The notes under the pieces are model-generated. The model saw nothing but the letters and a program-made list of their open reading frames with translations. It was not told the DNA's origin and did no database searches. From assembly GCA_026119935.1 (NCBI GenBank), contig JALRMH010000003.1, positions 868,001 through 932,000 on the forward strand: a stretch of 64,000 nt of DNA. The letters run 5' to 3'. The stretch comes from Endothia cerciana (taxonomy: Eukaryota; Ascomycota; Sordariomycetes; Diaporthales; Cryphonectriaceae). Below, one piece after another: positions 35,304-45,274 of this stretch; position 1 is the first letter of the stretch; each line of letters starts with the position of its first letter. The translations under genes and the position numbers were made by a program.

Positions 35304-36935
35304 GGTGCGACATCCGCGCCGACCTGCAGCCTTACCGAGACCGCCGCCTAGTCTCCGCCTCAACACGTGGGCCTTAGCGTTGACGGCCACAAATTCCGAG
35401 CCCAACTCACCTCACCATCAGCCCCATCGCTATCGAGATTTAGCGCCATCAAGCGGCATGTCAGCATTCACAGCCTCAAACGTCCCTAACATGAGACTGC
35501 CCAATCCCAACGCTCTTCGCCGCGTCCCATCATCTACTTCCACTTTGTCCACTTGATGCATCCTTATTGCCTTGCCAGACAATTTGCGCATCACCACCCC
35601 CCTAAGTTAAAGGTGGGGGGGGGGGGGGCAGACGCTCTCGGTCGAGCCTGCGGCATCAATTCATCGTTTCGCCCAGGTGTACTTTCTTATCGTTTCAGAT
35701 GTGTCGGGTCTAACTTTTCATTCATTCTCTGGACTCGGAGCATTCTAAAGATGTCGAGCCCCAAGGCCTACTTTTACAACATGTTGCCGTGTCTGGTCCC
35801 CTCACCCTGCAGGTGCAGGTAGTCAGACGGCTGACGAAGCTGATGACCTCTCTGTATTGGTGGCGGGCTAATTGGCTCACATCTCGTTGAACTGTTCTGT
35901 ACTGTATCTGGTCTTCTTCCTTTCCCTTTTTCCTTTTTCCTTTCGCTATCCGTGGATTTGTTTGGCTGGTGGGTACGGCGTTCTCGGCTGGTTCGATACG
36001 TCTTGGGGTATGGGTATGTGGCGGGCGTCAAGGCAGGATGATCGGCGCATCCAAGGCGCGCACAGGGCTGACCATTCGGCTCTTTTTTTTATTTATATTT
36101 ATCTATAGGGAGGGGGGGGGGGCGCACAGGTTGGTTGAACAGAAAAGGAATTTGAGATCTTCGTGGCGCAAGTTTGATTGGTTACCCGGGGTGAGGCGTC
36201 GAATTGGGCTTTCTTCAGCGGTTGCCTATTGGAAGATGGCTTGACTGCCCAAGGCGTCTACGGGCAGACTGGACGTGGCGAATCTCGATCATGTTCTGTA
36301 CATTATGATTATTATTAATTTTTTTTTTTTTGGGACGGATTTGGGAGTTTAGAGTTGCGAATGAGCTTTCTTAAAATCGTTATTATCAAGGACCAATCAA
36401 GGATGTTCAACAGAGCCATCTGCAGCCATCTGCAAATTCCATCGTCCCTTTACTCCGGAGCGCGCCCCCCATGTTCACATGTCCTGCAGAAACATGGATG
36501 CCAGGGAGTCAATTCGGTCCCCGTGTTCACGTATATGCTTTCGCCGTTTTTGGAGCTAGTGTGATGATCTCTGGCAGCCGTTGAGCCTACGAACCCTCGA
36601 GATGAAGTCGGGCTGGTGAGGGGTGCAGGGATGGAAGGAGGGGGGGAAGCACCGGGTGACGAGGAACTAGTCACTGCAGACGCCATGTATAGGCGTCGAG
36701 AAGATCTCCACACCGAGGGACATACCTGCCGTACAACATCAGCAATGCAACATATTGCCGACTCATAGACGTCATCTACCCCATGTATGAGACATGCTCA
36801 TGTAGGTATATAGTGCTGAACGACCAGAGTATGCGCGGTAACCAGCCGCCCGCCCTCCTTCGAACATCGGCCTCTGACTGTCTGCGCAGAACCTGAGGTC
36901 CCCACAGGTATCCTCATCTACCGTCACTGATCAAG
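35304..36935. other. Intergenic, no gene seen
   Basis: Left part is probably 3' UTR of the zinc-finger gene. G14 at 35615-35628 and G11 at 36112-36122; T-rich patches at 36082-36089 and 36319-36330. The right end should hold the promoter of the MRJP-like gene. Confidence 0.45.
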
Positions 36936-38066
36936 ATGCATCTCCGCCCACTCGCAGCCACGGCCGGCATCCTCTCCGTCGCCCGCGCGGCGACGGACCC
37001 GAGGGTGCAGGTGGCGCTCACCCTCCAGACCCCCAGCAACGGCATCTCCACCACCCCGTCCGGACGCCTCTTCGTCCTCTACGCGCGCGTGGACGGCACC
37101 CAGGCGCAGGGCCTGCCCGAGGTGGTGGAGTGGGTCAACGGCACGGGCGTGCCCTACCCGGACGCGGCGTGGAACTCGTACGCGGGGGCCTCGTCGGACC
37201 CGGCCACCACGCTGGTCAGGGTCAACTCGCAGCGGGTGGGGCCGGACGGGGACCTCTGGCTCGTCGACACGGGCAGCCCCGGGTTCGGCAGCCCGGTGAT
37301 CCTCCCCTGGGGGCCGAAGCTGGTGGTGGTGGACCCGCGGGCGGACAGGGTGCGGCGGGTGTACGGGATGGGCAACGTCACCAAGAGCGGCAGCCTGCTG
37401 GACGACATCCGCTTCCACCCGGCGGCGGGGACGGCGTACCTGACGGACGCGGGCGAGGGGGCGCTGATCGTGCTGGAGCTCGCGACGGGGCGGGCGGTGC
37501 GGGTGCTGGACGGCGACGCGTCGACGGGGGCGTTCACGCCGGCGTCGGGCGAGGGGGCGCTGCTCCGGTCGTCGGCGACGGGCGACTTCCAGTACGTGAC
37601 GGCGGACCAGCTCGAGGTGTCGCCGGACGGGGCGTACCTGCACTGGCAGCCGGCGAGCGGGGGCATGTTCCGGATCGAGACGCGGCTGCTCGACGGGGCG
37701 CTCTACAACTCATCGCTGGCGACGACGCTGGGCGGGTACGTGGAGCCGTTCGCGCTGACGCCCGCGACGGGCGGGACGGCGATCGACGCTGAGGGGAGCA
37801 TCTACGTCAGCGACGTGGACCGGCAGGCCATCGAGAAGGTGTACGCCAACGGCTCGAGGGTCACGGTGGTGCGGGACGAGAGGCTGCTGTGGGTCGATGC
37901 CATGTGGATCGACTCGCGGGGGAGGCTGTGGATGCCGGCCGCACAGCTGAACCGGGGGGCGCCGTTCAGCCCGGGGGGGGGGGGGGGCGTGAGCCGGATC
38001 GTCAAGCCGCTGCATGTCTATACGATCGATATCGGGGTTGGGCCTTCAGCCATTGACCATGCCTGA
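36936..38066 (+). CDS. Secreted MRJP/Yellow-family protein
   Basis: Single exon, 376 residues. Begins with a likely signal peptide (about residues 1-19, MHLRPLAATAGILSVARA), so it is probably secreted. The rest fits the major royal jelly protein/Yellow family, a beta-propeller found in insects and in many fungi and bacteria: NGISTTPSGRLFV near the start, PDGDLWLVDTG, LDDIRFHPAAGTAYLTDAG, GTAIDAEGSIYVSDVDRQAI and WIDSRGRLWMPAAQLNR toward the end. The biochemical role in fungi is not established; some relatives bind small molecules. Codon third positions are almost all G or C, more extreme than most neighbours. A 15-G run inside the gene (37973-37987) encodes Pro-Gly5-Val; any length change there not divisible by three would replace the last 30 or so residues. 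The long antisense frame 36924-37643 reflects this GC bias. Confidence 0.82.
   Translation: MHLRPLAATAGILSVARAATDPRVQVALTLQTPSNGISTTPSGRLFVLYARVDGTQAQGLPEVVEWVNGTGVPYPDAAWNSYAGASSDPATTLVRVNSQRVGPDGDLWLVDTGSPGFGSPVILPWGPKLVVVDPRADRVRRVYGMGNVTKSGSLLDDIRFHPAAGTAYLTDAGEGALIVLELATGRAVRVLDGDASTGAFTPASGEGALLRSSATGDFQYVTADQLEVSPDGAYLHWQPASGGMFRIETRLLDGALYNSSLATTLGGYVEPFALTPATGGTAIDAEGSIYVSDVDRQAIEKVYANGSRVTVVRDERLLWVDAMWIDSRGRLWMPAAQLNRGAPFSPGGGGGVSRIVKPLHVYTIDIGVGPSAIDHA
37973..37987 (+). repeat. 15-G run inside the MRJP-like coding sequence
   Basis: Seen directly. It completes a CCG codon, supplies four GGG codons and starts GGC. Slippage in the cell or during sequencing would shift the reading frame close to the C-terminus. 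Confidence 0.9.
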
Positions 38067-38756
38067 GCTGTCCTGGGGGGCTTGGCGGTGGTGATGTGTG
38101 TGGTGTGGTTTTGGGGGGGGGGGGGAGTTGGTTCGCAACTTTGGAAGGTTTCAGTCAGATATGGCCGTGCTGAATTGTGACTCTGCTATGTGTCCAGCAG
38201 GTCAATACAGTAAGATGGATGGCCTGTAGTCCTGCTGGGGGTTGACCGCCGGCCCCTGCCCTTCCCCAGATTCGCCCCCACCTTCCAGGGGTCCTAGCGG
38301 AATGCGGGGAAGATCTGGTGCGTGTCTGGTCGCTGGCCGAGCCTGTACTGTACTCTGTACCGCATTCCAGCCAGGAAAGGCGGGAGCCCTATTCGTGCTC
38401 TTGACGTGTCGCGCTGAAGGGGAAAGGGGAGAAGGAAAAGGAGGAAAAAGAAGAAACATAAATAAAAATGGCCTGATCAAAGCAGCGGTTCCTCCCTCCT
38501 TGTCTGATGTGTACCCCCCTGTACACACCTGCTACGTACTATGGTACTACGTAGTATGTATGCTCCGCGGCTCATCTTGAGTTGTGCTGGGTTGGTTTCT
38601 CCAAATTGGACCGTTGCCAGGCAGGCCATGTTCCATCTGTCCGCCCGTAACCGCGCCCATCGTTCGAGCCGTGAGGAGAAGTTGTGGACGCAGCAGGGGC
38701 CTCATCTGCTCTGGATAAAACGGTCGCAGGACAAAATCCGTCCCAAGACAGGCCTC

Positions 38757-38792
38757 TTCTTCTTCTTCTTCTTCTTCTTCTTCTTCTTCTTC
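38757..38792. repeat. (TTC)12 microsatellite
   Basis: Twelve perfect TTC units in noncoding sequence between the MRJP-like and isocitrate dehydrogenase genes. Confidence 0.9.
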
Positions 38793-39197
38793 CTTCTTCC
38801 CCCTTCCCTCCACCCGGCTACGGATCGCGCTGTCGACAGTCTCTCTCCATCGCCCAACATTAACATACTATCAATTCCCTGCCCTGACTCCGTTCAGCGG
38901 CTGAGGACTTCCGCACTCGGAGCGGGTTGATAATCCACACGAGCTCTTGGAGCAGGCCTCGGCTCCACATTTTTGGCCGGTCGTAACGCCGACAGAATTT
39001 CGACTCTTTCGACTTTTTGCCTTTATTTCCCACGGCTACTTGATCAGGGAGGGGACCACGCCACCAGCAAGAATCAGGGACCCCGAAACCAAGCCCTGCA
39101 TATCCCCTCCTCTCCGGTTTCTTTTCTGGTCGACGAGACCGCACCAGGGAGCTGCACTACCACCAGCTAATCTCTCCGCTGCGTCGCAACCGGCCGT

Positions 39198-39229
<32 letters not shown>
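39198..39229. repeat. (AGCC)8 microsatellite
   Basis: Eight AGCC units about 190 bp before the isocitrate dehydrogenase start codon, so probably in its promoter or leader. Confidence 0.9.
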
Positions 39230-39232
<3 letters not shown>

Positions 39233-39415
39233 ATCGTTCGCCACCCGTCCTCTGCGCCGGAATCACCGTACTGCCGCGTACAGTCACTTCAGTTACCTGG
39301 GGGGGGAAAGAAAAAGAAAGAACCCCGTCCGTGCCCGTTCCCTAAAGCATAGCATATAACCTAAAGGGCCGCCACCCCCCGCCCCCCCTTCTCGACCTCG
39401 GCACAGCAAGCCATC

Positions 39416-41010
39416 ATGCACGCCTCCGCAGCCGCGACTCTGCGTCGCACAGCCGTCGGCGCCCGTCCCCTCCTCCGTCCTATTCCAGCAGCCTTCCGGC
39501 TGGCACCGGCACAGGCAGCACCGGCACTGCGGGCGGCAGGCCTCATCCGCACCATGGCCACCGTCAAGAAGATCCAGGTCAAGAACCCTGTCGTCGAGCT
39601 CGACGGCGACGAGATGACCCGCATCATCTGGGAGGACATCAAGAAGAAGTTCATCCACCCCTACCTGGACATCGACCTCAAGTACTACGACCTGGGCCTC
39701 GAGTACCGCGACAAGACCGACGACAGGGTCACCGTCGAGGCCGCCGAGGCCATCCAGAAGCACAGCGTGGGCGTCAAGTGCGCCACCATCACCCCTGATG
39801 AGGCGCGCGTGGAGGAGTTCAAGCTGAAGAAGAGTGAGTCGTCCAATTGGGGAACAAACACCCCCGCCTCTCCCCCACACCACCGAGAAGGGGTGTTCTT
39901 GGGGGGGGGGGGGTGGCGCCTGTGCAGCCCCCGGCTGGGGTGGTAGTCAGCTAACGCGTGTCTCGATCCTCCCCCAGTGTGGCTCTCCCCCAACGGCACC
40001 ATCCGCAACATCCTCGGCGGCACCGTCTTCCGCGAGGCCATCATCGTGCCCCGCATACCGCGCCTGGTCCCCGGGTGGGTGGAGCCCATCATCATCGGGC
40101 GCCACGCCTTCGGCGACCAGTACCGCGCCAAGGACCGCGTGATCCCGGGGCCCGGCAAGCTCTCGATGGTCTACACCCCCGAGGGCGGCAAGCCCGAGGA
40201 GGTCGAGGTCTACGACTTCAAGAGCGGCGGCGGCGTCGCGCAGACCCAGTACAATACGGACGAGAGCATCACCGGGTTCGCCCACGCCAGCTTCAAGATG
40301 GCCCTGGACCGGGGCCTGCCGCTTTACATGAGCACCAAGAACACCATCCTCAAGAAGTACGACGGGCGGTTCAAGGATATCTTCCAGGAGCTGTACGACA
40401 CGCAGTACAGGAAGGAGTTCGAGAGGCAGGGCACGTGGTACGAGCACCGCCTGATCGACGACATGGTGGCGCAGATGATGAAGAGCAAGGGCGGCTATGT
40501 CATGGCCCTCAAGAGTGAGTGCCCCTTGGGCGGCCCCCCGAGTGACGGGATCTTGTTGTGCGCGGAGACACTGACGGGCCACCCCCACCAGACTACGACG
40601 GCGACGTCCAGTCCGACATCGTCGCCCAGGGCTTCGGCTCCCTCGGCCTCATGACCTCGGTGCTCATCACCCCGGACGGCAAGACCTTCGAGTCCGAGGC
40701 CGCCCACGGCACCGTGACGCGCCACTACCGCGAGCACCAGAAGGGCAACCCGACGTCCACCAACCCCATCGCCTCCATCTTCGCCTGGACCCGCGGTCTC
40801 GCCAAGCGCGGCCAGCTCGACGACACCCCCGAGCTGGTCGCCTTCGCCGAGAGCCTGGAGCGGGCCTGTATCGACACCGTGGACAAGGACGGCGTGATGA
40901 CCAAGGACCTGGCCTTGGCCTGCGGGAAGGACCAGGCGTACGTCACGACCACGGAGTACCTGGACGCCGTCGAGAGGAGGATGAAGGGGCTGCTGAAGGA
41001 GAAGCTGTGA
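39416..41010 (+). CDS. idp1: NADP-dependent isocitrate dehydrogenase, mitochondrial form
   Basis: Oxidises isocitrate to 2-oxoglutarate with NADP, supplying NADPH. Three exons: 39416-39833, 39978-40514, 40592-41010, giving 457 residues; introns of 144 and 77 nt. The first 46 residues are rich in A and R with no acidic residue, a typical mitochondrial presequence. Met47 (ATG 39554) begins MATVKKIQVKNPVVELDGDE, the start of the cytosolic form in the family, so alternative starts may give two locations. The substrate region around residue 100 (VGVKCATITPDEARVEEF) is followed by the dimer and cofactor regions, and the IDH/IMDH signature NYDGDVQSDIVAQGFGS is split by intron 2 inside its first codon. 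The C-terminus is KEKL, not a canonical peroxisomal signal. A 13-G run (39901-39913) sits in intron 1. Coding GC is very high. Confidence 0.96.
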
Positions 41011-41967
41011 GCGCCTCCCCCCCCCCCCCCACGGCAGGGCGTGCAGAGAGAAAGAGTATATAAAGGGTGGGAGGAGATGTACTCGGGACCCGGGGTGTAC
41101 CCCCCTCGCTTGAAGGCGGCAGGTTTTCCTCCTGCGGGTAACAAATTCGGGTGTGCGCGCTCTACATCTGCTGCCCCATCACGCCTTGTCTGCCTGGCCG
41201 TGTGCCCCCCGGTGGGATAATTACCTGCCCCCTCGGCTAATCCACGTCTGGTCATTCCTGCTTTCGTCTCATGCTATACCGCAGGCCGTAAGAGGGGTAT
41301 GCTGAAGACAAGAGGGCGGGATGGGGGGGGGGGCGGATGGAGGAACATAACACACAGACTAGACCTGATCTAGAGGAGGAAGACTTGTTGTCCATAGATG
41401 AGCTATAGCTACCCCCTTTTTCTTTGTCCCCCACAGTAAAATCCAAGTGTGGTCCCTGAGCCAGTGTCCCCTCCGGGTAAGTGTATGCCGGTCGGGGCCG
41501 TGGACACCTAAGGTCCTCTCGAGTCCCGGCTGAGGGCTGCCGAAGTCGGTGCCAACGAGTCACGATGGCAGAATTTGGAATCAAGACTTCCGTCCATTGG
41601 AAGGATTGTGGGCGTGAGGTTAAGACGCTGAGCCCGCTATAATCCACAGTCGCAGCATTAACCTGTTAGCCAGGGGAAGTAGAGAAGGGAGTCCGACAGG
41701 AGGGACAGCACGCAAATGAGCAAGTACTAAGGTAGTGTCGTGCTATAGGAGACTGAAGAGGACATATTCCTTCCTATACAGGACCAAGTAGACGGCTGGA
41801 AAGCGGGATATCCATACTTAAATACGGGGGCAGACAAGGGAGACGGAGGGGGATCACACAGGAGGGACAACCAGCCAGGTCATACCTGCTCCTCTATTAC
41901 GGGTACCTAGAATCTAATTCCTGGGCGCCATACGCCATGTTCTACAGCTTCCGAGGTCCCTCAGTCC
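41011..41967. other. Intergenic between convergent genes, no gene seen
   Basis: Lies between the 3' ends of the isocitrate dehydrogenase and Iec3 genes. A C14 run begins six bases after the IDH stop (41017-41030), followed by GTATATAAAG at about 41054-41063. The minus-strand frames at 40725-41255 and 41252-41647 have no domain. Confidence 0.5.
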
Positions 41968-43483
41968 TCAGTCCTCAGCTCCAGCTTTCGCCTCGTCCGG
42001 CACCTCCTTGGCCTCCTTCTTCTTGGCCACCGCAAGCTCGGCGTGCGTGGCAGCTACAGCCTTGTCATCGCTGCCTGCACCTCCCCCAAGGGAGTTGTTT
42101 TTGGTCCGCTTCTTCGCCGGGCGTCGACTAGACCCGCCCTTGGGTCGGTAGCCGGTATCGTCGTCCACGGCCCGCTTACGCTTGCCTTTGCTCGCAGCGG
42201 CCGCCTTACCGGCACCAATCTCTTCGTCCACATCATGCATCGTCTCGTCCATAGACTTCCGCTTGTCCTTGCTGTGCGCAGCTGAGGAGCGCTTGGAGGC
42301 GCGCTCGCCCTTCGCGGTGGCGCGCGCTGCTGCAGTACTTGCACGGCCTTCGCCACTCGTCTTGCGGGCGCTCGAACTAGCATTCTTCCGGGCCGCCGGA
42401 CGACTCTCCTCCTCCTCAGCATCATCATCAACTCGATGTGCCTTGCGGGATGACTTCTCGGCGGCCTTGTCCTTCTTATCATCGCCGCCCTCGTGGTCTT
42501 GCAGGAACGTCCTAGGCGCGTGCTTCCTCAGCCAGTTGTACACGCTCGTGGGGTTCCGCAACGCGAAGTCCCGGCTCGACATGCTGACGCGGCTAGCACC
42601 AGCAGCTGACGCATCCTTGGCGGGGGGCGCAACCGAGGATGGGGTTGCCCCTCTGCCTGTAGCACTGCTTCCATTGTTCTGTTCCCGCGCGAGCGGCGCT
42701 AGGGTGGGCAGCATCTCGGGAAGCTCGCCATACGTATCGGGGTCGGCAGCAGTCTTGACATCAATCTCCCACATGTAATTGTCCAGGTCGTCGGCGGTCA
42801 AGAACGAGGGAGGGTGCTGTTGGTGACTGGCATCGAGGGCCGGCGAGTCTATGCCGGTGAGAAGCTCATGAGCGATATCGGGAAATCGCCCCGCCGTAGC
42901 GGCGAAATCCAGATGTGGTACGTCTTTGATCAGTTGACGAAGCATTTTTGTCGGCCGAGGACCCGGCCGCCGCGCCTCGTCGATATCTAGGATGTGCTCT
43001 TCCTCCGCGTCTGAGGGGATGGGGAGGCTAAGCTCGAAGCGCTTCTCCGTTGGGATCTGCGGGCGGTTATTGATGTCCAGGAGGACATCGAGCATGCGGC
43101 TGTACAGCGTCTGGGTCAGTGCTGCCTCCTACAGACGCAGAAGGAGGCCTTTGGGAAGCGGAGATAGCGTACTCATTGTAGCTGGCGAGCTGCTTTGTCT
43201 TCCTCAGCGCCTTCTGCTCCAGCTGATACAGCTCCTCGTTTTGCGCCTGCAGCTGGTCGAACTTGATGCGCATCTTCCGGTACTTCTTCTTCCATGACTT
43301 GTAGGTCGGCTTCGCGTCGGCCATGCGGACGTTGGGACCACCGTCCTCGTGCTTCAGGTCCTCATCGCCGATGGCGGATGGGCTCCGAGTCCGGTCGTCG
43401 TCATGAATTAGATGACTTTTGCCTTTGTTGAGGACACGGACAGTGTCCTCGTTGGGAAGGCCGTCCCTGGCAATGGACGACAT
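41968..43483 (-). CDS. INO80 chromatin-remodelling complex subunit, Iec3-like
   Basis: Likely a nuclear subunit of the INO80 complex. Two exons on the minus strand: 43483-43173 and 43099-41968, giving 480 residues; the 73-nt intron (GTACGC...GCTGTACAG) splits an Asp codon. The region around residues 62-118 has the hallmarks of the Iec3 domain known from fission yeast: a basic helix (SWKKKYRKMRIKFDQLQAQN), a coiled coil (ELYQLEQKALRKTKQL), then YNDRMLDVLLDIN with the sequence split by the intron before Arg. The middle part contains a short conserved-looking piece (NPTSVYNWLRKHAPRTFLQD), and the C-terminal 180 residues are K/R/A/S/E-rich, disordered and carry several nuclear-localisation-like clusters (SKGKRKRAVDD, RRPAKKRTKN). 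The frame is open upstream to 43573, but the ATG at 43483 fits best. The family call rests on remembered motif similarity. Confidence 0.75.
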
Positions 43484-44161
43484 TTCGAATGGGAGCCTTG
43501 CCTGGGGCGCCGCTCTGTGAAAGAATGCAGCTGCAGAGTATGTGCAGAGCGGATGGGCCGATGGACTTGTCAATGATCAACACGCATCAGGTCGACCGAG
43601 TCGGCGGTAGGACGATGGTCGAGTCAAGAGCAGCAGTGGATAAGGCTGGATCTTGCCAGAACCTGCGACGTAGTGGGTGTTGGAAGGAAATTCGCGGCAA
43701 GGGGGAAAGAAGGTTGGCGTCGCGTTCTTGGCCCTCGGTTCATAAGCATCACAGCCCTGCAGGCCTACCACAGTACAGCAAGTACCATTTTACTAGAGAC
43801 CTCATCAGCTGCGGTTGGGCCGGCACCCGACTTTACCATACTTGCCATGGTGCGGTACGGTATAAACCCCCTGTCGCCCACCTGCGCTGGAGTGGTCCAA
43901 GCTCCTGCCCGTCACGTCAACAGTGGCCCCGCGAAAAAATGGCAGGTCCACCTGGGACGGTCCCGCGCGGGGCCAATGGGCGATATTCCAATTTTGATTG
44001 TCCACGGTCGACAGCCCAATTACTATCCTACCCATACAGAACCCCCTCGAGATCCAGCCTTTACAGGAGAAACGGCGTCCCAGACTGTCGATCTGAGCTT
44101 CAGCAGCAAGATCTCGCTCCCTGCCTGAGCACCGCCCCCCAATCGAACAGGCCTTCCCTAC
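43484..44161. promoter_or_regulatory. Divergent promoter region of the Iec3-like and MYG1 genes
   Basis: 678 bp between two divergent start codons. A TATAAA element in GGTATAAACC at 43861-43866 lies about 300 bp before the MYG1 ATG. Short frames inside it have no domain. Confidence 0.5.
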
Positions 44162-45274
44162 ATGCTCCGTCACCACACCCCTCTCTACAAGATGGCCGAA
44201 TCAGCAACTAAGCGCCTCAAGACCGACGGCCCCTCTACCGTGACGATCGGCACCCACAACGGCCACTTCCATGCCGACGAGGCCCTCGCCGTGTACATGC
44301 TGCGCACGCACGTCCCGCGGTACCACGGCGCCCAGCTGATCCGCACCCGCGACCCGGCCGTGCTGGCTACCTGCGACACCGTGCTCGACGTCGGCGGCGA
44401 GTACGACGCCGCCCGCAACAGGTTCGACCACCACCAGCGGGGCTTCACGGCGACGTTTCCCGGCCGCGACACGAAGCTAAGCTCCGCGGGCCTGGCGTAC
44501 ATGCACTTCGGCAAGGAGATCATCGCCAACAGGCGGGGCGCCGCGGGCGAGGGGAGCGACAGTGACTTCAGCACGGTGGAGCTGCTGCTGTACAACAAGA
44601 TCTACGAGAGCTTTGTGGAGGCTGTGGACGCGAACGACAACGGGATCAGCGTCTACGAACCACAGGGCGTGGCGGCCGCCGGGCTGAAGAAGAAGTTCTC
44701 GGATGGCGGCTTCACGCTGGGCGCGATGGTGGGCAGGCTGAATCCTAAATGGAACGATCCCTCGCCCAGCGACCCCGTGGAGGCGCAGGCACACGAGGAC
44801 CGGAAGTTCAACACCGCCAGCCAGCGTATAGGCGAGGAGTTCGACCGGGACCTGGACTACTACATCACGAGCTGGCTGCCGGCGCGGGCTCTGGTGGAGA
44901 AGGCCTTCGGTGAGAGGAGCCAGTACGATGCGCAGGGCCGTGTCATGGTGCTGTCGGGTCAGTCGTGTCCGTGGAAGGATCACCTCTACATACTCGAGGA
45001 GGAGGCTAAAGAGAGCGGGAAGGTGCTCTACGTGCTGTACCCCGAGAAGCCGACGCCCGATGCAAAGTGGAGAGTGCAGACCGTGCCTGTCACCGAGGAC
45101 TCGTTTGAGAGCCGCAAGGCGCTGCCGAAGGAGTGGCGGGGCGTCAGGGACGAGGAGCTTGACAGGGTGTCTGGCGTGCCGGGCTGTGTATTCGTTCACG
45201 CAGCTGGGTTCATTGGGGGGAACAAGACATTTGAGGGTGCCCTCGAGCTTGCGAAAAAGGCGCTGGACATGTGA
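44162..45274 (+). CDS. MYG1: MYG1-family exonuclease (UPF0160)
   Basis: Likely a 3'-5' RNA exonuclease of the DHH-like MYG1 family, which in animals works in nucleolus and mitochondria. Single exon, 370 residues. The metal-binding motifs are visible: GTHNGHFHADEALA (residues 30-43), a DVGGEYD motif, and NRFDHHQRGF; further conserved pieces are LSSAGLAYMHFGKEII, YESFVEAVDANDNGI and PGCVFVHAAGFIGGN near the C-terminus. Two starts are possible: ATG 44162 gives MLRHHTPLYK ahead of Met11 at 44192; Met11 starts a segment with a basic TKRLKT motif. The longer form might direct mitochondrial import, the shorter one nuclear import, as inferred from dual localisation of the human protein. It shares its upstream region with the Iec3-like gene. 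The third positions are strongly GC-biased. Confidence 0.93.
   Translation: MLRHHTPLYKMAESATKRLKTDGPSTVTIGTHNGHFHADEALAVYMLRTHVPRYHGAQLIRTRDPAVLATCDTVLDVGGEYDAARNRFDHHQRGFTATFPGRDTKLSSAGLAYMHFGKEIIANRRGAAGEGSDSDFSTVELLLYNKIYESFVEAVDANDNGISVYEPQGVAAAGLKKKFSDGGFTLGAMVGRLNPKWNDPSPSDPVEAQAHEDRKFNTASQRIGEEFDRDLDYYITSWLPARALVEKAFGERSQYDAQGRVMVLSGQSCPWKDHLYILEEEAKESGKVLYVLYPEKPTPDAKWRVQTVPVTEDSFESRKALPKEWRGVRDEELDRVSGVPGCVFVHAAGFIGGNKTFEGALELAKKALDM

Larger units (their letters stand above)
38067..39415. other. Intergenic region with microsatellites; promoter of the IDH gene at right
   Basis: Contains a G13 run (38113-38125), a perfect 12-bp palindrome TACTACGTAGTA (38545-38556), twelve TTC units (38757-38792) and eight AGCC units (39198-39229). 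No gene seen. The part nearest 39416 should hold promoter and leader of the isocitrate dehydrogenase gene. Confidence 0.5.

Noticed and set aside
36924..37643. 239-codon antisense frame, Arg- and Pro-rich
   Set aside because: Product of the extreme GC bias of the MRJP-like gene on the other strand.
39947..40588. Antisense and shifted frames across the IDH exons
   Set aside because: Sense exons are fully supported by the family; these frames reflect GC bias.
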